A stretch of DNA of 64,000 nucleotides from Zhengitettix transpicula (GCA_037074705.1 CM073593.1:21890001-21954000), one strand, 5' to 3'; counted from the stretch's first letter, positions 24,689 to 36,600 are shown. Notes: a model not told the origin generated them from the letters alone. Numbers and translations: made by a program.

Positions 24689-25560
24689 GTGCATCCTGGC
24701 ATGGTCTGCTGGCGAGTAGCTATATGTGGTAACCTAATATGGACCGAGACATTGAAAATGTCCTCCGGGCCTGCACAACATGCCAAAATAATCAACGGGG
24801 CACCAGCCAAAGCATCTGTAAATCATTGGGAAACAACCGAAGGAACATGGTCTCGTTTGCACATCGACTATGCCGGTCCATTTCGAGGAAATAATTTCCT
24901 GATTGTTGTGTATTAGTACTCATAGTTGCTAGAAGTAGCACTTGTGCCATCAACAAAGGCAGCCACAACAATAAAAGTTCTGCGGAAATTGTTTGCAAGG
25001 CATGGACTTCCAGATGCTATAGCCTCTGATAAGGGTACGGCTTTTACATCAGCGGAATTTCCTTGTTAACATCCGTCTTCAAATGTACAAACGGAGCGAA
25101 TGGTCCAGACAACAAAGTAGGCTCAAAGAAAATGGCAAGAGGGGATTTTGACAGAAAAGTTACTGGCTTCCCACTCCATCAGCACAGTATCTCCAGCACA
25201 ACCACTGGAAGATTACCGAATTGATGAAAATGAGACTTCATACGATTCTTGATCGTGTTCATCCAGATTTGGCTAAACTCGGGCTGAAGCAGAAAAGAAA
25301 AATCCGCCTACTTTCTAACCTCAGGAGACCGTGAGTGTTCGTAATTACTCAACCGGTCCATCTTGGATACCAGCAACTGTTGTGGAAACATATGGTCCGT
25401 TATCCTATGGACAAATCCTAAGGCGTCATACCGACCAAGTGATACGGCTGACTTCAATGGCTGAAGAAGAGAAAAGTAAGGTTCGTAACCACCAGTTGGG
25501 GCATCACCAGCGCCTAGAGAAATCCCGGAAGATCATCTGGCTGATTCAGTAGCAAACCAC
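24689..25560 (+). pseudogene. Ty3/gypsy (K02A2.6-like) integrase, 5'-truncated and frameshifted
   Basis: The fragment opens with an HPGM motif and, in a shifted frame, the zinc-finger end CTTCQ (about 24772). The first catalytic aspartate sits in LHIDYAGPF (about 24856-24882). The second is in ASDKGTAFTSAEF (25021-25060), and the catalytic glutamate region follows as ERMVQTTK (about 25090-25120). Downstream come HPDLAKLGLKQKRK (25260-25305) and the C-terminal GPSWIPATVVETYGPLSY (25352-25405), typical of the integrase tail of arthropod K02A2.6-like gypsy elements. Several frameshifts and stops inactivate it. Reverse transcriptase and RNase H are missing. It leads straight into a polypurine tract and LTR, as expected of the 3' end of pol in an element without env. 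Confidence 0.85.
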
Positions 25561-25674
25561 TCAGGGAAAACCACCTCAAGCCGGGCCTTCGACACCAAGA
25601 ACGCCCGCGGCCCCTGTTAGGCGTGTGCAACCACAACCGGTACCAAAACTACCCCTCATTTTAAGGACTAACAA

Positions 25675-25690
25675 AACGGGGGGAAAGGGA
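25675..25690 (+). other. Polypurine tract
   Basis: CGGGGGGAAAGGGA immediately before TGTTATATC at 25691. Position and composition are those of a plus-strand priming site next to a 3' LTR. Confidence 0.7.
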
Positions 25691-26030
25691 TGTTATATCT
25701 TGACAATAATGACAATGCAACTGATGAGATGTGTGCGAAGCTCTCTGGTGCCAGCTGCGTAAAAACAGTATGAACTGCTCGAGCTTAAGGTGTAACAACA
25801 GGCCTATCATCTCACGCCACGACGAGAAAACATGTATTGGAATGTAATAATTTCAGAATTTTACACAAAAATAAAGTAAAATCTCAACTTAGAATTGCGA
25901 ATGCAATTCTCATAAATATTAATAGAAACAACGCTGTGAATTGCGAAAATGAAGGCACTGATATAGAAACACAATATGTGGAACTCATGAATTTACTAAG
26001 TAACAACAAATATATTTCTGAAATTATACA
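25691..26030 (+). mobile_element. 3' LTR of the gypsy fragment, right boundary uncertain
   Basis: The LTR starts TGTTATATCTTGAC after the polypurine tract. Its right end cannot be fixed because there is no 5' LTR to compare. One possibility is near 26030, where an 'ACAGGGTGTAACAAAACGGG' motif starts that looks like the edge of another element. Another is TATAACA at 26331-26337, which would mirror the TGTTATA start. Confidence 0.5.
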
Positions 26031-26352
26031 GGGTGTAACAAAACGGGACGGGATCATCGGCATCATTTTATTTGACAGAGTAGGCCACGTATGTTGTACC
26101 TGCATGGTAGTAAACGGATGAAGCGCAGTCGAATTCCATTACCCCGCGTGTCAGAGCCGCAAGGGACGGCGGACATGTCGATATGCACAACACACGTCAC
26201 ACAGCCTCCAGATAATCTCATCCGCAATAGGTCAAACACAGAGAAACATAGTTCAGAAATTACAAACAGGTTAACGAAGAACATCCTTTGTATTGTGTTT
26301 ATTTGCTTCACAACATACTTTCTAGTCCTTATATAACAAAATTTTTTAGGGG

Positions 26353-27519
26353 TTTGGGGAGTGTTGTATATTTTTTACTAACATAATCTTTTCCACCCTA
26401 CCGTTGAAGTACGTAAGTACGGTCTCTTCAATGGTGAATCTATTCTGATAGAAATTTAAGCCTTCCTGATTTGGTTATCTATATTTAGATTTTCAGTTCA
26501 TAACAACGCAAGCCTCGCCCTAAAATACTACGTTATTTTCATATTATAGTTACGAAATTAAGATTTGTCTTGCTCCATCTCACTATTTACAAAAAAAAGT
26601 CACGTGAAACGCTGAAAAAAAATTTTCAATGCTAATTTTTTTAATAATAATTACGCAGTAAGGAGATGAGGGGTTTATCGGTAGAAAGTAAGTGTTGTCC
26701 ATGCTTCAAGGAAATATGTATCTAGGTGACAAAGTACGTTCTTCTGTTATGCTGACCAGCGTAGCTGAATTTCTCTTCTCCATTTGTCACCAAAGTTATC
26801 TGTTGTGCTGCCAGCATAATCCTTGATGTGCTCATAGTCACTTGGGAGTGTTGGCTGGAGAGCCAGGAGCTAAGAGACTGGACTTTATTTATAATGAGAG
26901 CGATTTACTCCATGTGTGCAACAGAAAACAATCAGAAAAATGATCTGGTGGTGGTTAACCTTTTCTTGATACAAATTCGGGGCTCATAAAGTGGCTTGAG
27001 GATTCTGGAACACTACTTGAATGTTGTCCAAAAGGGTGATAAAATAATGTAACATGACAATCGGGTAGTATAGGGCTTGTTCTTAAGTTCCATTAGCCGT
27101 GGTCGGGAGGTATTTGTGGTTGGTAGTGCCGCGCCGACATTGTTGTGTTATGTCAGGGTTTTGGCGAACGCATCTAGAAAGTTTTAGACTCCGATGGGAG
27201 CTCACACGGTGTAGGATTCATAGTCACGACTTGGGGAAATAGTGGCGAGCAAACCTGGTGACTCGCGAATTGGTCAGTCTCCGCCGACGATAGAATCTCA
27301 AACCAACTTCCACAAGGTGCAAACGAGATTAATAAACTATTCAGTTAGGAAGTTTCACGTCAATTGAAGCTACGTCCTGAGAATGCTGTAAATATCTCAT
27401 GTCTCTAAGTTGATAAATGTTGTTGTGTTGAACTAAAGTTTTGTTAATTTATTTATTAAAAAATTACTTGGGCCTTATAATAAATAATTGAGCATTGAGA
27501 GGACTGAACTTATTTTGTT
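26353..27519 (+). mobile_element. Candidate 3' LTR of a second retroelement
   Basis: A purine-rich run (AGGGGTTTGGGGAG, 26339-26352) is followed by TGTTGTATA at 26353. A TG...CA unit ends TTTTGTTACA at 27519 followed by ATAT, the flank used by the family A LTRs of this window. Near the 3' end is a GGCC/CCTTATAA...GAGAGGACTGA block loosely like the family B LTR end. The preceding 26091-26336 open frame stops 16 bp before this LTR and has a hydrophobic C-terminus; this is the position of env in errantivirus-type elements, but no homology is visible. No second copy in the window confirms the boundaries. Confidence 0.35.
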
Positions 27520-27654
27520 ACAATATATATCATTTTAAATAGAAAAATAATTTTTCTTCTGACTAATATATTGTTGTTTATAATATTCAATTTACAAATG
27601 AAGTCAGATTATTTTTATTGTTAATATTTCATTTAATTCATATTTTATTATTTA

Positions 27655-28390
27655 CTAGCCGGTTGCCCGGCGTTTCCCGTGTACTTATTTATATAAACCT
27701 GAAAAAGTATTTAATTCTATATTAATTTATAGTCAAGAAGTAATTTAGCCTAAATCTGACTGTTCCTAGTTCCATACATACTTTCTACCGATAGTGCATT
27801 AGTTGAACAGCTATAAAATACAATGAATTTTATTGCATCAATCCCAACAAACATACCTCTGAAATTTCTTTACGAGTAGAATACTTAAATATACTACTTG
27901 AGTATTGCAGGATATAATTGTCCCTCTGTATTTAGACATTAAGAAATATTAAATTTCATAGCTAGATTCACAATGTAAACAATTGGTCGCCATATTGCAG
28001 TCACTAATATGGCACGAAAAATAACTTACATTTTCCGCAAGAAACTTAAATTCTTTCATATGGTTTTTTATTATCATTCGATGGGGTATTACTGAATAAA
28101 ATTATACTTTTTATTCAATAAAAATATTTCTGCTTTATTTCATTACCGAAAAAGGAACTAATTCGGTTGTTCGTCGCGTAGTAACGTCTCTCTCTCGATG
28201 ACGTCATCTTGGCGCTCAGTAATTTAACACAAAATGATCACATTTTTCAATTATAATTCTTTCTACCCATATTCTAGGGGTTTATGTCTACCATTTTTTG
28301 TTGCAATCTGTCCATGCATTTTAAATTTGTATAGAAATTAACGTAAATACATGCAAACATACAAAAATACACCCTATTTTAGTTTATAGA
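27655..28390 (-). mobile_element. Non-autonomous Helitron, longer subfamily
   Basis: CTAG at 27655-27658, preceded by A, is the complement of the 3' terminus. Next to it lies the hairpin region CCGGTTGCCCGGCGTTTCCC. The interior is an inverted copy of the plus-strand element at 31460: 'TATTCAATAAAAATATTTCT', 'CTGCTTTATTTCATTACC', 'CATCTTGGCGCTCAGTAA', and near the right end 'ACGTAAATACATGCAAACAT'. The 5'-TC end is approximately at 28390. It carries no protein. Confidence 0.6.
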
Positions 28391-28495
28391 CGTAGAACAA
28401 TCGCAAGTATATGCATCAGTAGGAAGAATTTAATTGAAATCAATTATCATATAATTAACTATGAAAGTAATTTTTCATTTAATCAACAAATATAT

Positions 28496-28920
28496 AGTAA
28501 AAATCCTTTTTTAAGTTGTCAAGTTCTTTAATTAAAAACAGAACAGGATCTTTCAACTACATAGTCATATTCGTCTCTAAAAATTGATTGCTACATCAAG
28601 AAAAAACAAAACATTATTTAATAACCATTCTTTTAAACAATTGCTATGAAACATATTTTATTACCTGCCAATAAATATTCTGGAAACTAACAGACATCAT
28701 TATTAGTTACAATATTTTCGTGAAAATGACTTTCAAGATGAATAATATTGATTAGCAGGTAATAAAAGATCTCGTTTTATATTTAATTGCAATTGTTTAA
28801 AAGAATGATAATGTTTTTTGATGGAGCATCCAAATTTTTCAGGTGAATGTCACTGTGTAGTCGAAAGCTCGTGTATTGTTTTTTATTAAAGAACTTTAGA
28901 TCTTAAAAAAGGTTTTTACA
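28496..28920. mobile_element. Foldback element with about 175-bp inverted arms
   Basis: The left arm (28496-28672) and right arm (28750-28920) are inverted copies over their whole length. Matching blocks include 'CATTCTTTTAAACAATTG', 'TTTATTACCTGC', 'CCTTTTTTAAG' and 'AGTTCTTTAAT'. About 77 bp separate the arms. Similarity is good but interrupted, so the element is not recent. No transposase is present. A transcript through it would form a long hairpin. Confidence 0.75.
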
Positions 28921-31459
28921 ATATATTTTATCAATATATTAATCAGATTTTCTTCTTACCATTTTTGTTTTCCGATAGACATTATTTAGAAATATAACTA
29001 ACCTTTACTTTAATTTCACAAACTCAGATTTATAATACTTTTATTATAATTTACTAAAACCAATTATTATAATTTTTATATTCAGTTAAATTTTTATTTT
29101 TAACATTTTTATTTTAAATTTTAAGTAAAAATTGTACTAGCAACGGGACTTTCAGGAAAATGAAAAATCATTGTTAGCCGAAAATAAATTAAGAGGAATG
29201 TAACAAATTTTAAAATAAATTAAGGAAGAAACCCGTGTTATAATTCTATGGCGAAATTTAACTTGAAGCAACACCCGGCTTTTCACTTAACTCGCAAAAA
29301 AAAACTTCGGGACGTAAAACCACGCCTTAACAGTTATATGGCGGACTTTCAAGTGTTTCCCGCATGCGCTTCTTTCTTTGGGATGAAACCAGCAACGTAG
29401 ACTAATGAAAAATATAACTCATACAGGGTGAGTAAACGATGTTAAAAGGCAAGCACGCAATTAGTAATTCAAGTGTGTAAAGTTTCACCAGTTATTAAGT
29501 AAATGTAGACCTACTCGTTTTAGCGACTACTGAGGTCGACAGGAAATTTGTTAATGGTTAACATAAGAAAATGTAATAACCAAAAATTCCGTGTCGAATT
29601 TATCTGTCTGTCTTACCGTTGATTTAATGCGTGCTCCTCGAATACGATTTTGCGAGTGCGTGGCACAGCAAAAGTTCAGGGCTGTCCATACAACAAGCCT
29701 GTATCGATTAAAACTTTTCAAACTAGCAAAGCACTCAAAACTCAACAACTACATGGGAACTAGCACCTAGCAGAAGAAGCTGAAGTGAGTCTGTTTCGTA
29801 CACAAAAAAAGATTTACTTGTTTTAAAACCATTATATGATTATATTTCCATGAAAATGACGTAAAATATAATCCCTTGTTTCTTAAGTTGATGAAAAAAA
29901 AACTGAGATAACACGTACGGTGTTTACATTATTAAATACAAAGACTGTTAAAATATGTAGTATTTATTTCGTAAATAATTTGCGAATGAACTTCAAAAAA
30001 ATCTTACGTTTTATATTTGAAGTAAACCGACGTGAAAGAATTTTCCAGGAAGTTATATTAAATAACATGCAAATTTATTGTACTTCGTGGACCACGAGAA
30101 AGAAACTTGTTCATTAAATTATTGTTAAACTGAAAATGATGAGTATCTTAATAATATAGACATTAATTCACCTTAACGCAATATTTTCGCTTTTCTTGTT
30201 TACTACGCAACTTTCATCAACCTCAATTTTTTATGTGAATCTCAATGTCGCCAGTTATTTATGAGAACATCTCAAATTTAACAATTATAATAAACTGACT
30301 TCTTCTTAAAAAAAATGTTAAAATTTAAAACATAGTAATTAAAAAACACAATGTTACATCCCTGATTGCGACCTCTTCAGGTGGTACAATTATAATTAAA
30401 TTCAGGTATAATTTTTCATAAGAAAATTTAGAATAACAAAACGCACGTTAAAAGCTTTTATAGGAAAATTATAATTCAATATAATAGTAATCAAAAGAAA
30501 CTGTAGAGATACAGCCCAGGAATGAAACGTATTTTTTAAATATCATTTTTTTTAAAATTGATAATCTGTGTAGTTAGGCTGGATTCATCTAAATTATATT
30601 TACATCGCAATTACATATTGTATTTATTATTATTAAAAATTATTTTATCGTATTTTTAATGCTAAGGATTACAAAACATTGAACACAGTAATTAATAGTA
30701 ATATTGCCGGAGAACATGAAAAGTGTGACTGTGAGACAACCGAGGAAAGAGAGACAAATGAAATCTCACTTTCCAGAGGGCATCAACGTTTTTGTGTAAC
30801 AAACGCGTAGGTTTATTATTCAACAGCTCGTGCTCGTTCTGTCTCTCTGCGTTTTTATCCTTTCCTCTCGCTCTCGTATTTCCGTTCGGAACGCAGCGTC
30901 ACAACGTATTTCGTTGCACATTCATCAGCTCACTGTCGAAGTTTCCACCGGGTGTAGAGAAGTATCACTTTAAAATATGTATGGTCAAATAAAGCATGTT
31001 CTACTTACAGATTTTAATGAAATTTGGTACAGAAATCAGGTGAAACATTGTTTTCTTACAGCTTTTGATTAACTAGCATTTTTTATATGGAAGTTAACGG
31101 AGCAATGTTAATAAATACGGAAAAAAATATATTTGAACTCTTGCCTATTCATAGTTTTATTATTATTCTCCGATTTTAGGCTTTGCTTAATTTAGACTGT
31201 TCTGAATGTACTAACATTGTCATTGATTGTTTATATGGAACAAAGTTTCTGGAGTTTTTCGGTAAACAATCCAACAAGACGTCTAGAAATGATCTATATT
31301 CTTGCAAGGCCGGGATAATACTTAGAGTATACACGTACGCTGTAAATGAAAATCAGCACTGAAGCCGGTTTAGAGTAAATAAATGAGAGAATTACGTCTC
31401 ATGAAAATACAAAAACTGGTGTACAACGTTTGGACCCAAGTTTGAGACCTCATATGGTA
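28921..31459. other. Long stretch without recognised genes
   Basis: A Penelope-tail-like motif lies on the minus strand at 30341-30393 (CACCTGAAGAGGTCGCAATC...). 'TACAGGGTGAGTAAACGATG' at 29426 resembles the 'ACAGGGTG' edge at 26030 but is too short to classify. A 65-codon minus-strand frame at 29551-29748 is not recognisable. The rest is AT-rich. Confidence 0.3.
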
Positions 31460-32600
31460 TCTTCTATATAATAAAAAAGTATGTATATTTGTATGTATGT
31501 ATGTATTTACGTTGTTTTTTATACAAATTTTATCGCGTGGACAGAATTCAACAAAAATTGGTATATATATTCTGCCAAAATCGAGAACCGGTACTGTGGG
31601 GGTGAGAAACCCCTAGAATAAACGTGGAAATAATTATAATTGAAATAAGTTACGAATTAGTGTTACATTACTGCGCGAGACGATGACGCCATAAGTTTTC
31701 AAGACATTGACGCATCCTAAATATAGTTGTGTATTTCGTAATGAAATAAAGCAGAAATATTTTGATTCAATAAAAAGTAAAATTTTTTCCAGTATTACTC
31801 CATCGAATAGTAATAAAAAACAATACAAAACACTTTACCATCCTTGCGCAAAGTTAATTTGGAATAGTTAATTATCCCGCTATCTTTGATAAAGCCAATA
31901 TGTGTCGGTCGAGATTTATAAAATTTCATAATATAACGTACTATTGTATCCTGTATAATATTTCAGAAGATAATAAGATTTGTCTAAGGTACGACTGCTG
32001 AATTATATGTTTGTAACTATAAAAGTATTGAAAATGACGTACGGAACTCCGAAAGTTTCTATGGTCGTTATTCAATTAATGCACTATCAGTCAAAGGTAT
32101 GTACAGAAATAGGAACATTTAAATTGAATTAAAAGTACAATTAATTATACTTTACGCAACGTATTTCTATAAATTTGTATAAATGTAAACAAATTATTGC
32201 GTGCAATTTGTGTCGTGAAACAAAAATTTGAGGTTAGGATAGCAATATTTGTTTTCCATTTTTGGGAACGACGTTATAGATGTTCAATTTCTGAGAAATG
32301 AAGCTGAGAAAAAATATTTTGATTGAATAATAAGTATAATTAAATCTACCAATAACACATCGAGTGATAAATATAATTTATTATGAAAGGTTATACAATC
32401 CATGGCATTAATTTTCTTTTAAATAACTTGACTTTTGACGTGGAATATTTAACGGGATCAGGGACCAATATGTTTCCCAATTATATCTTGCAATACGCAC
32501 TGGAAGATACATAGAATTTAAGGTTTTGCATTAATTTTATACAATGCTACCAACTGCAGATTGCTAAAACCACCAAATAGTTTAATTTCAGATGGAAAAA
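31460..32600 (+). mobile_element. Non-autonomous Helitron, longer subfamily, 3' end lost or rearranged
   Basis: It starts 5'-A|TCTTCTATATAATAAAAAAG at 31460, a typical Helitron TC start. It contains 'ATGTATTTACGTTG', 'CGCGTGGACAGAATTCAACA', 'ACCCCTAGAATAAACGTGG' and 'AAGCAGAAATATTTTGATTC', the mirror image of 27655-28390. At 32290-32370 a second, diverged copy of the 'AAATATTTTGATTGAATAAT' block occurs in the same orientation, so the interior is partly duplicated. No CTAG terminus is seen before the next element at about 32655. Confidence 0.5.
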
Positions 32601-32654
32601 TTATATGTGTACAAATTTAATAATTGTTTTAAATAGTGTATGTATATCTATCTA

Positions 32655-33117
32655 TCTATATATATTATATAAAATTGTCTTATACGGGTATGTAAGTGTG
32701 TATACATGTGGGTATGCATATGGGTATGTTCCGCTTAAAAATTTCAACCCCTGTGAGGGGAACAACCGAGATTCGAATAAATTCAGAGACTATGAATGTC
32801 GCTGAGTCTAATTGTGACAACCTGGGTAACGCGACGGGTATGGAACATGTTGTGCGGGGGTAGAAATTTCCAGACAATGTAATTGGTTGATTTTTGCGTG
32901 CAATAAATACTTTTTGATTATCGCACATTTGTGGAGGTGGTCATCTTCTAACATGTAAAAATGACCAATATATTTGGTCAGTGACTTAAACACCTTCAGC
33001 ATGGGAGGAGAGCACATTTAGGGATAGGGTTCGAGGAGCGTTACATAAAAATAGCGCAAAAGCAACCGAAATTGGAGTGTATCGGGACATCTCGGGCAAC
33101 GCCGGGCACCCAGCTAG
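32655..33117 (+). mobile_element. Non-autonomous Helitron with intact 3' hairpin and CTAG end
   Basis: The 5' part begins TCTATATATATTATATAAAA near 32655 and has 'GGTATGTTCCGCTT', the complement of the 'GCGGAACATAC' block of the minus-strand copies. The 3' end is 'CTCGGGCAACGCCGGGCACC' followed by CAGCTAG at 33111-33117 and then T. CCGGG/CCCGG-type pairing forms the Helitron terminal hairpin about 10 nt from CTAG. It belongs to the same family as the 15262, 19785, 42092, 45897 and 48118 copies but in the opposite orientation. Confidence 0.6.
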
Positions 33118-34143
33118 TTATATTAATAAGAAAAATAAAAAGGAGAACTAAATGAAATCTATGGAAATCAAAAATACTCTTCAAGACCTTGCTGAAGGCA
33201 AATTTGGATTCAAAGATAATTTTCAAGTTCTACTCCTTTTATAATTAACGTTGAATAAATTCAATTTCTGATTTGAACTTGTAATGAATGGTAGTTTACG
33301 CGAAATATTTCGGATGCGACAGCCGTTTGTTGGTAAGGTGGATGGGACTACTGGCGACTAAGGAGGTCTCATGTACAAAGGAAAAGTATACAATGGACCT
33401 GCGGACAATTAGAAGACGTTAAGAGGGTGCCTGACGACTACAAGGGAACACCAAATTTATTAGGCCAAACTAATTTGACTTCCGGAAGCATTTGTTTCGC
33501 AGACGGGCACACCAAAATATTTAAAAATCTGGAAGAATTTCGTTTAGCGGGAAGTTCAGTAGATTTTTTTGGTTACAATTTCGGTTAATGCCAACCAATG
33601 GCATTCAAACAAAAATATCAGCGATAGGTCAATTTTGTAACGACGAATTTTTAGATCTGAAGAGTCGAAATCAGAGGAATTCGGATCCAAGCCACGGTAG
33701 AGAGAAATTCGGTTCGCAGACGTGACCAGTGTTGTATTTTTTTAAAAGAGTAGTCGGGTCCTGTTCACGACCCGAGTCGTTTAGATTCAGTGCTTAAATT
33801 AAGAGAGAGATCATTCGCGACCCTGAAAATCTTCCGACACCTGAATATGATGGACCCCGCTGCAGCATCCTCCCAAGTAAGCCACTGAATATCAGCCTGA
33901 CAAGTCACCCCACCAGTCACAACTAGACGACAACCGCCTGCACAGTATCGTGAGAAGTTGTTTGGATGGATAATTTATTTTTTGCCTGGTTTTGGTTCAC
34001 TCCACTACTTTCTTTTAAGAACCCTGATACTAAAGAAGGTCGTCATCAAATTAATACTCGAACAATTTATACGTAATTCAATTTCAAATTTTGTCTTAAT
34101 TTTTTAAATCAAATAAAATTTAAATTATATAATATAGATTTTG
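33118..34143. other. Stretch without recognised genes
   Basis: Balanced composition at 33330-33960 with many stops. An inverted repeat TCGGGTC...GACCCGA is at 33754-33774. No gene or known repeat was recognised. Confidence 0.3.
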
Positions 34144-34407
34144 ACCAGTAACAGGAAACATTTATTTATTAAATTAAAAAAACAACGTTTTGTATCATTT
34201 TCAGGTATTACCTGCGGAGTAAATACAATATTTTTCGTCCGTATATTTCCTTTATTGGACGAAATAATCCTCCAATGTTTGTCAACTAAAGGAAACATGG
34301 GGAGGAGAAATATTATATTTCCTCCGTAGAAAAGACCGGAAGAAGGTACGTTACGCGTACCGAAACGTTGTTTTTAATTTAAAAAATAAATATTGTCTGT
34401 AACTGGG
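34144..34407. mobile_element. Small inverted-repeat element ending in a Penelope-type tail
   Basis: The left arm (34144-34191, CCAGTAACAGG...AACAACGTTTTG) is the inverted copy of the right arm (34362-34407, GAAACGTTG...CTGTAACTGGG). Directly inside the right arm lies CCGGAAGAAGGTACG...CGTACCGAAACG (34336-34367), with a perfect 6-bp stem GGTACG/CGTACC between a CUGANGA-like box and GAAAC. This is the arrangement of a hammerhead ribozyme core, with one deviation (CGGAAGA). It could be read as a MITE, but the tail signature ties it to the Penelope-derived tails elsewhere in the window. Confidence 0.55.
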
Positions 34408-34511
34408 AAAAAAATCAGTATCTAATTAATATAAACAGTCATAAAAAAACTTAAAAATTTTAATTTTTTGTTAATTAATATGTTATAAGTAATTAAATTG
34501 TTTTTATATAT

Positions 34512-35526
34512 TGTAATAATTTAGCGTCTAAATAAAATAAAAAGATTATTAAGGGAAAACAATTAAACAAATTTATTATCTAAGTTAAATACACAATAAT
34601 ATTTGGGATCTCAGGGTCTTTATCTGGGTTTGATAAATGGGTGAATTTTATACAATCAAATTACATTTAGCTTTTATGGAAGTTAATGCGTCTGAAACAT
34701 AGACGTACTTTGTGGTGGATAAAATAACACTACAGATTGAATTTAAATGTAATAATTAAATAATTATTATTAAAGAACTAAATAATTAAAGAACGATCTG
34801 ACATATCTTTTAAAAGTGGTTTACAATATGATTTTAAAGTTTTTCTACTTACGGCCGCCCAGGTCTCATTTTAGGTTTTTCGTGCACAAAATTTCGGGAT
34901 ATCACTGATTCTAGTATTCACAGACTCTAAAATGTCAACAATTCTAATTGGCGTAGTTTCTCGATGCTTTGCTGCAACCTGGATTTGCAGATCTCGTGTA
35001 GTTTTAGTTGGATTTGGACTATGGCCAGCAAGTTGAATTTCCGCTCTGCCACCGATTACAACGTTAATTTCAATATCTCCTCCCCTACTGAAGATTGTTT
35101 TACCTTTTCAATATTTTAGAGCATGTTTGTAACTGCTATCAAACTGTTCTAATTGCGGCTGCACATTCCTGACTCTTACTTTTGTAAATTAGACTTTGCT
35201 GGTCTTTAAGCCTCGCCGTTCATTGCCTGACCCAAGATTGCTTTCGAACTGTTTGCTGTCCGCTGCCCAACTCTATTACTTTTGTACAAAAACTTTGCTG
35301 GTCCTTATGCCTCGCCGTTCATTGCCTGACCCAAGATTGCTTTCGAACTGTTTGCTGTCCGCTGCCCAACTGAACTTCCTCGTCTCGTAGATTTTGAGCG
35401 CGTAGAATCTCAACAATGTTTTTCTTTGCGTTGCCGTCTTGTTGCGGCGTCCGCTTTATATTCACTAATAATGAGTCCTCTATTTTCTTTCCAATTATAT
35501 CAATGTCTTAATTTATAATTACTACA
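34512..35526 (-). mobile_element. Solo LTR, family A, with ATAT target duplication
   Basis: TGTAATAAT at 34512 to ACTACA at 35526, flanked by ATAT at 34508-34511 and 35527-35530. It shares the 'ATCTCAGGGTC...CTGGGTTTGATA' block (about 34605-34635) with the other family A LTRs. On the minus strand it keeps a GTAAGT splice-donor-like site at 34853-34848. A direct duplication lies inside it at 35178-35371. No internal region or second LTR is nearby, so it arose by LTR-LTR recombination. Confidence 0.85.
35178..35371. repeat. Direct tandem duplication, about 99 bp, inside the LTR
   Basis: Two near-identical units starting ACTTTTGTA at 35178 and 35278, each containing 'CCTCGCCGTTCATTGCCTGA' and 'GCTGTCCGCTGCCCAACT'. 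Differences are confined to the first 35 bases of each unit. It lies in the U3-side half of the LTR (minus orientation), where duplicated blocks often alter promoter strength; that effect is inference. Confidence 0.9.
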
Positions 35527-36600
35527 ATATATTTAATCCCATAACCCAATAAATAGAATCCCCACCTCGTAAGCAACAATCTTAAATTATTAAAAACTAT
35601 TTAGTGCGGTTGCTGAGTTTGTTTGTATTATCGCGGCCAAGAAATTAAGCAGGTTTGCAAATATACCCCGCTGTATAATATCAGACTGTCAATAATTTTA
35701 ACGATCAAGGACCTGCGTTATCCATATCGAGGACTGTTAAATTCACGTCGCTTGACAAAACCGTAAAAATCGTATACTTTCCTGGTTGTGACTGTAGATA
35801 AATGAAATCATACGGAAACTATAGAAATTTTTAAAGTTCTGAATTCACAGACAAAACTACCAGGAGAACCAGCCAGAGCGTCTCTGTTCCGCCAAAAAAT
35901 ATTAAATCTGGAATTCGTATTACTTCGGTTTGACCTGAACTTTCTGTTTCTTCCATAACAAACAACGCCTGCAGTGGTTGCCTAGTGAACCTATTTCCGT
36001 ACCACGTCGCGTGTGGTGAAACCGTGCTAAAAAATTTTTGGTGTGCGAAGCCAGTCAATGGCCGCGAGTACGACATTGCGTGTGCGTGGAAGTGACGTAA
36101 CATGGGGGTGTCCACGAGGGGCGAATCGATTAAGAGAATCGAAACACGCCGCCTGGTGTGAACTTGCGTAAAATTATTTATCGCAAAACGAGGAAGGGTT
36201 TTTATTATTGTGGATTGTCTTCTCGTCCGTCGGTGTGGAATCTAACATTAGATTATAAATTCACATAACGAGGGCAAGACACAGTATTTATTTCTTTTAA
36301 AGGATTTCGGCGCTCACTAACATTGGCTACTCCAGACGAGGGCTGCATTATAACGTTTATATACGTCATCAAGCTTAAAGTAGCATAATTTAACATTGAA
36401 AACACTGTAATCTTTCCTTTTAAGTTTTTACTGAGAAAAGGATAACTGATATCACTTTTATCCACCAAATTCGTCTTCTTACAAAATATGTGAGCAAACA
36501 GTGCAAATATTAATATTAGCATATAATGACCAACAGTTACTTAAGAATTATTTATAAACAATATTTACCCAACATGAGTATATTAACAAAAATTACGTTT
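35527..36600. other. Stretch with two unconvincing minus-strand frames
   Basis: Minus-strand frames of 94 codons (35831-36115) and 89 codons (36253-36522) are the longest here. The second begins with a hydrophobic leader-like run after Met and has 'SGVANVSERRNP' later. I recognise neither, and no promoter or splice signals support them. A 'GAATCGATTAAGAGAATCG' partial palindrome is at 36123. Confidence 0.25.

Noticed and set aside
36253..36522. 89-codon minus-strand frame as a secreted small protein
   Set aside because: A leader-like start alone is weak; no homology, promoter, poly-A or splice support.
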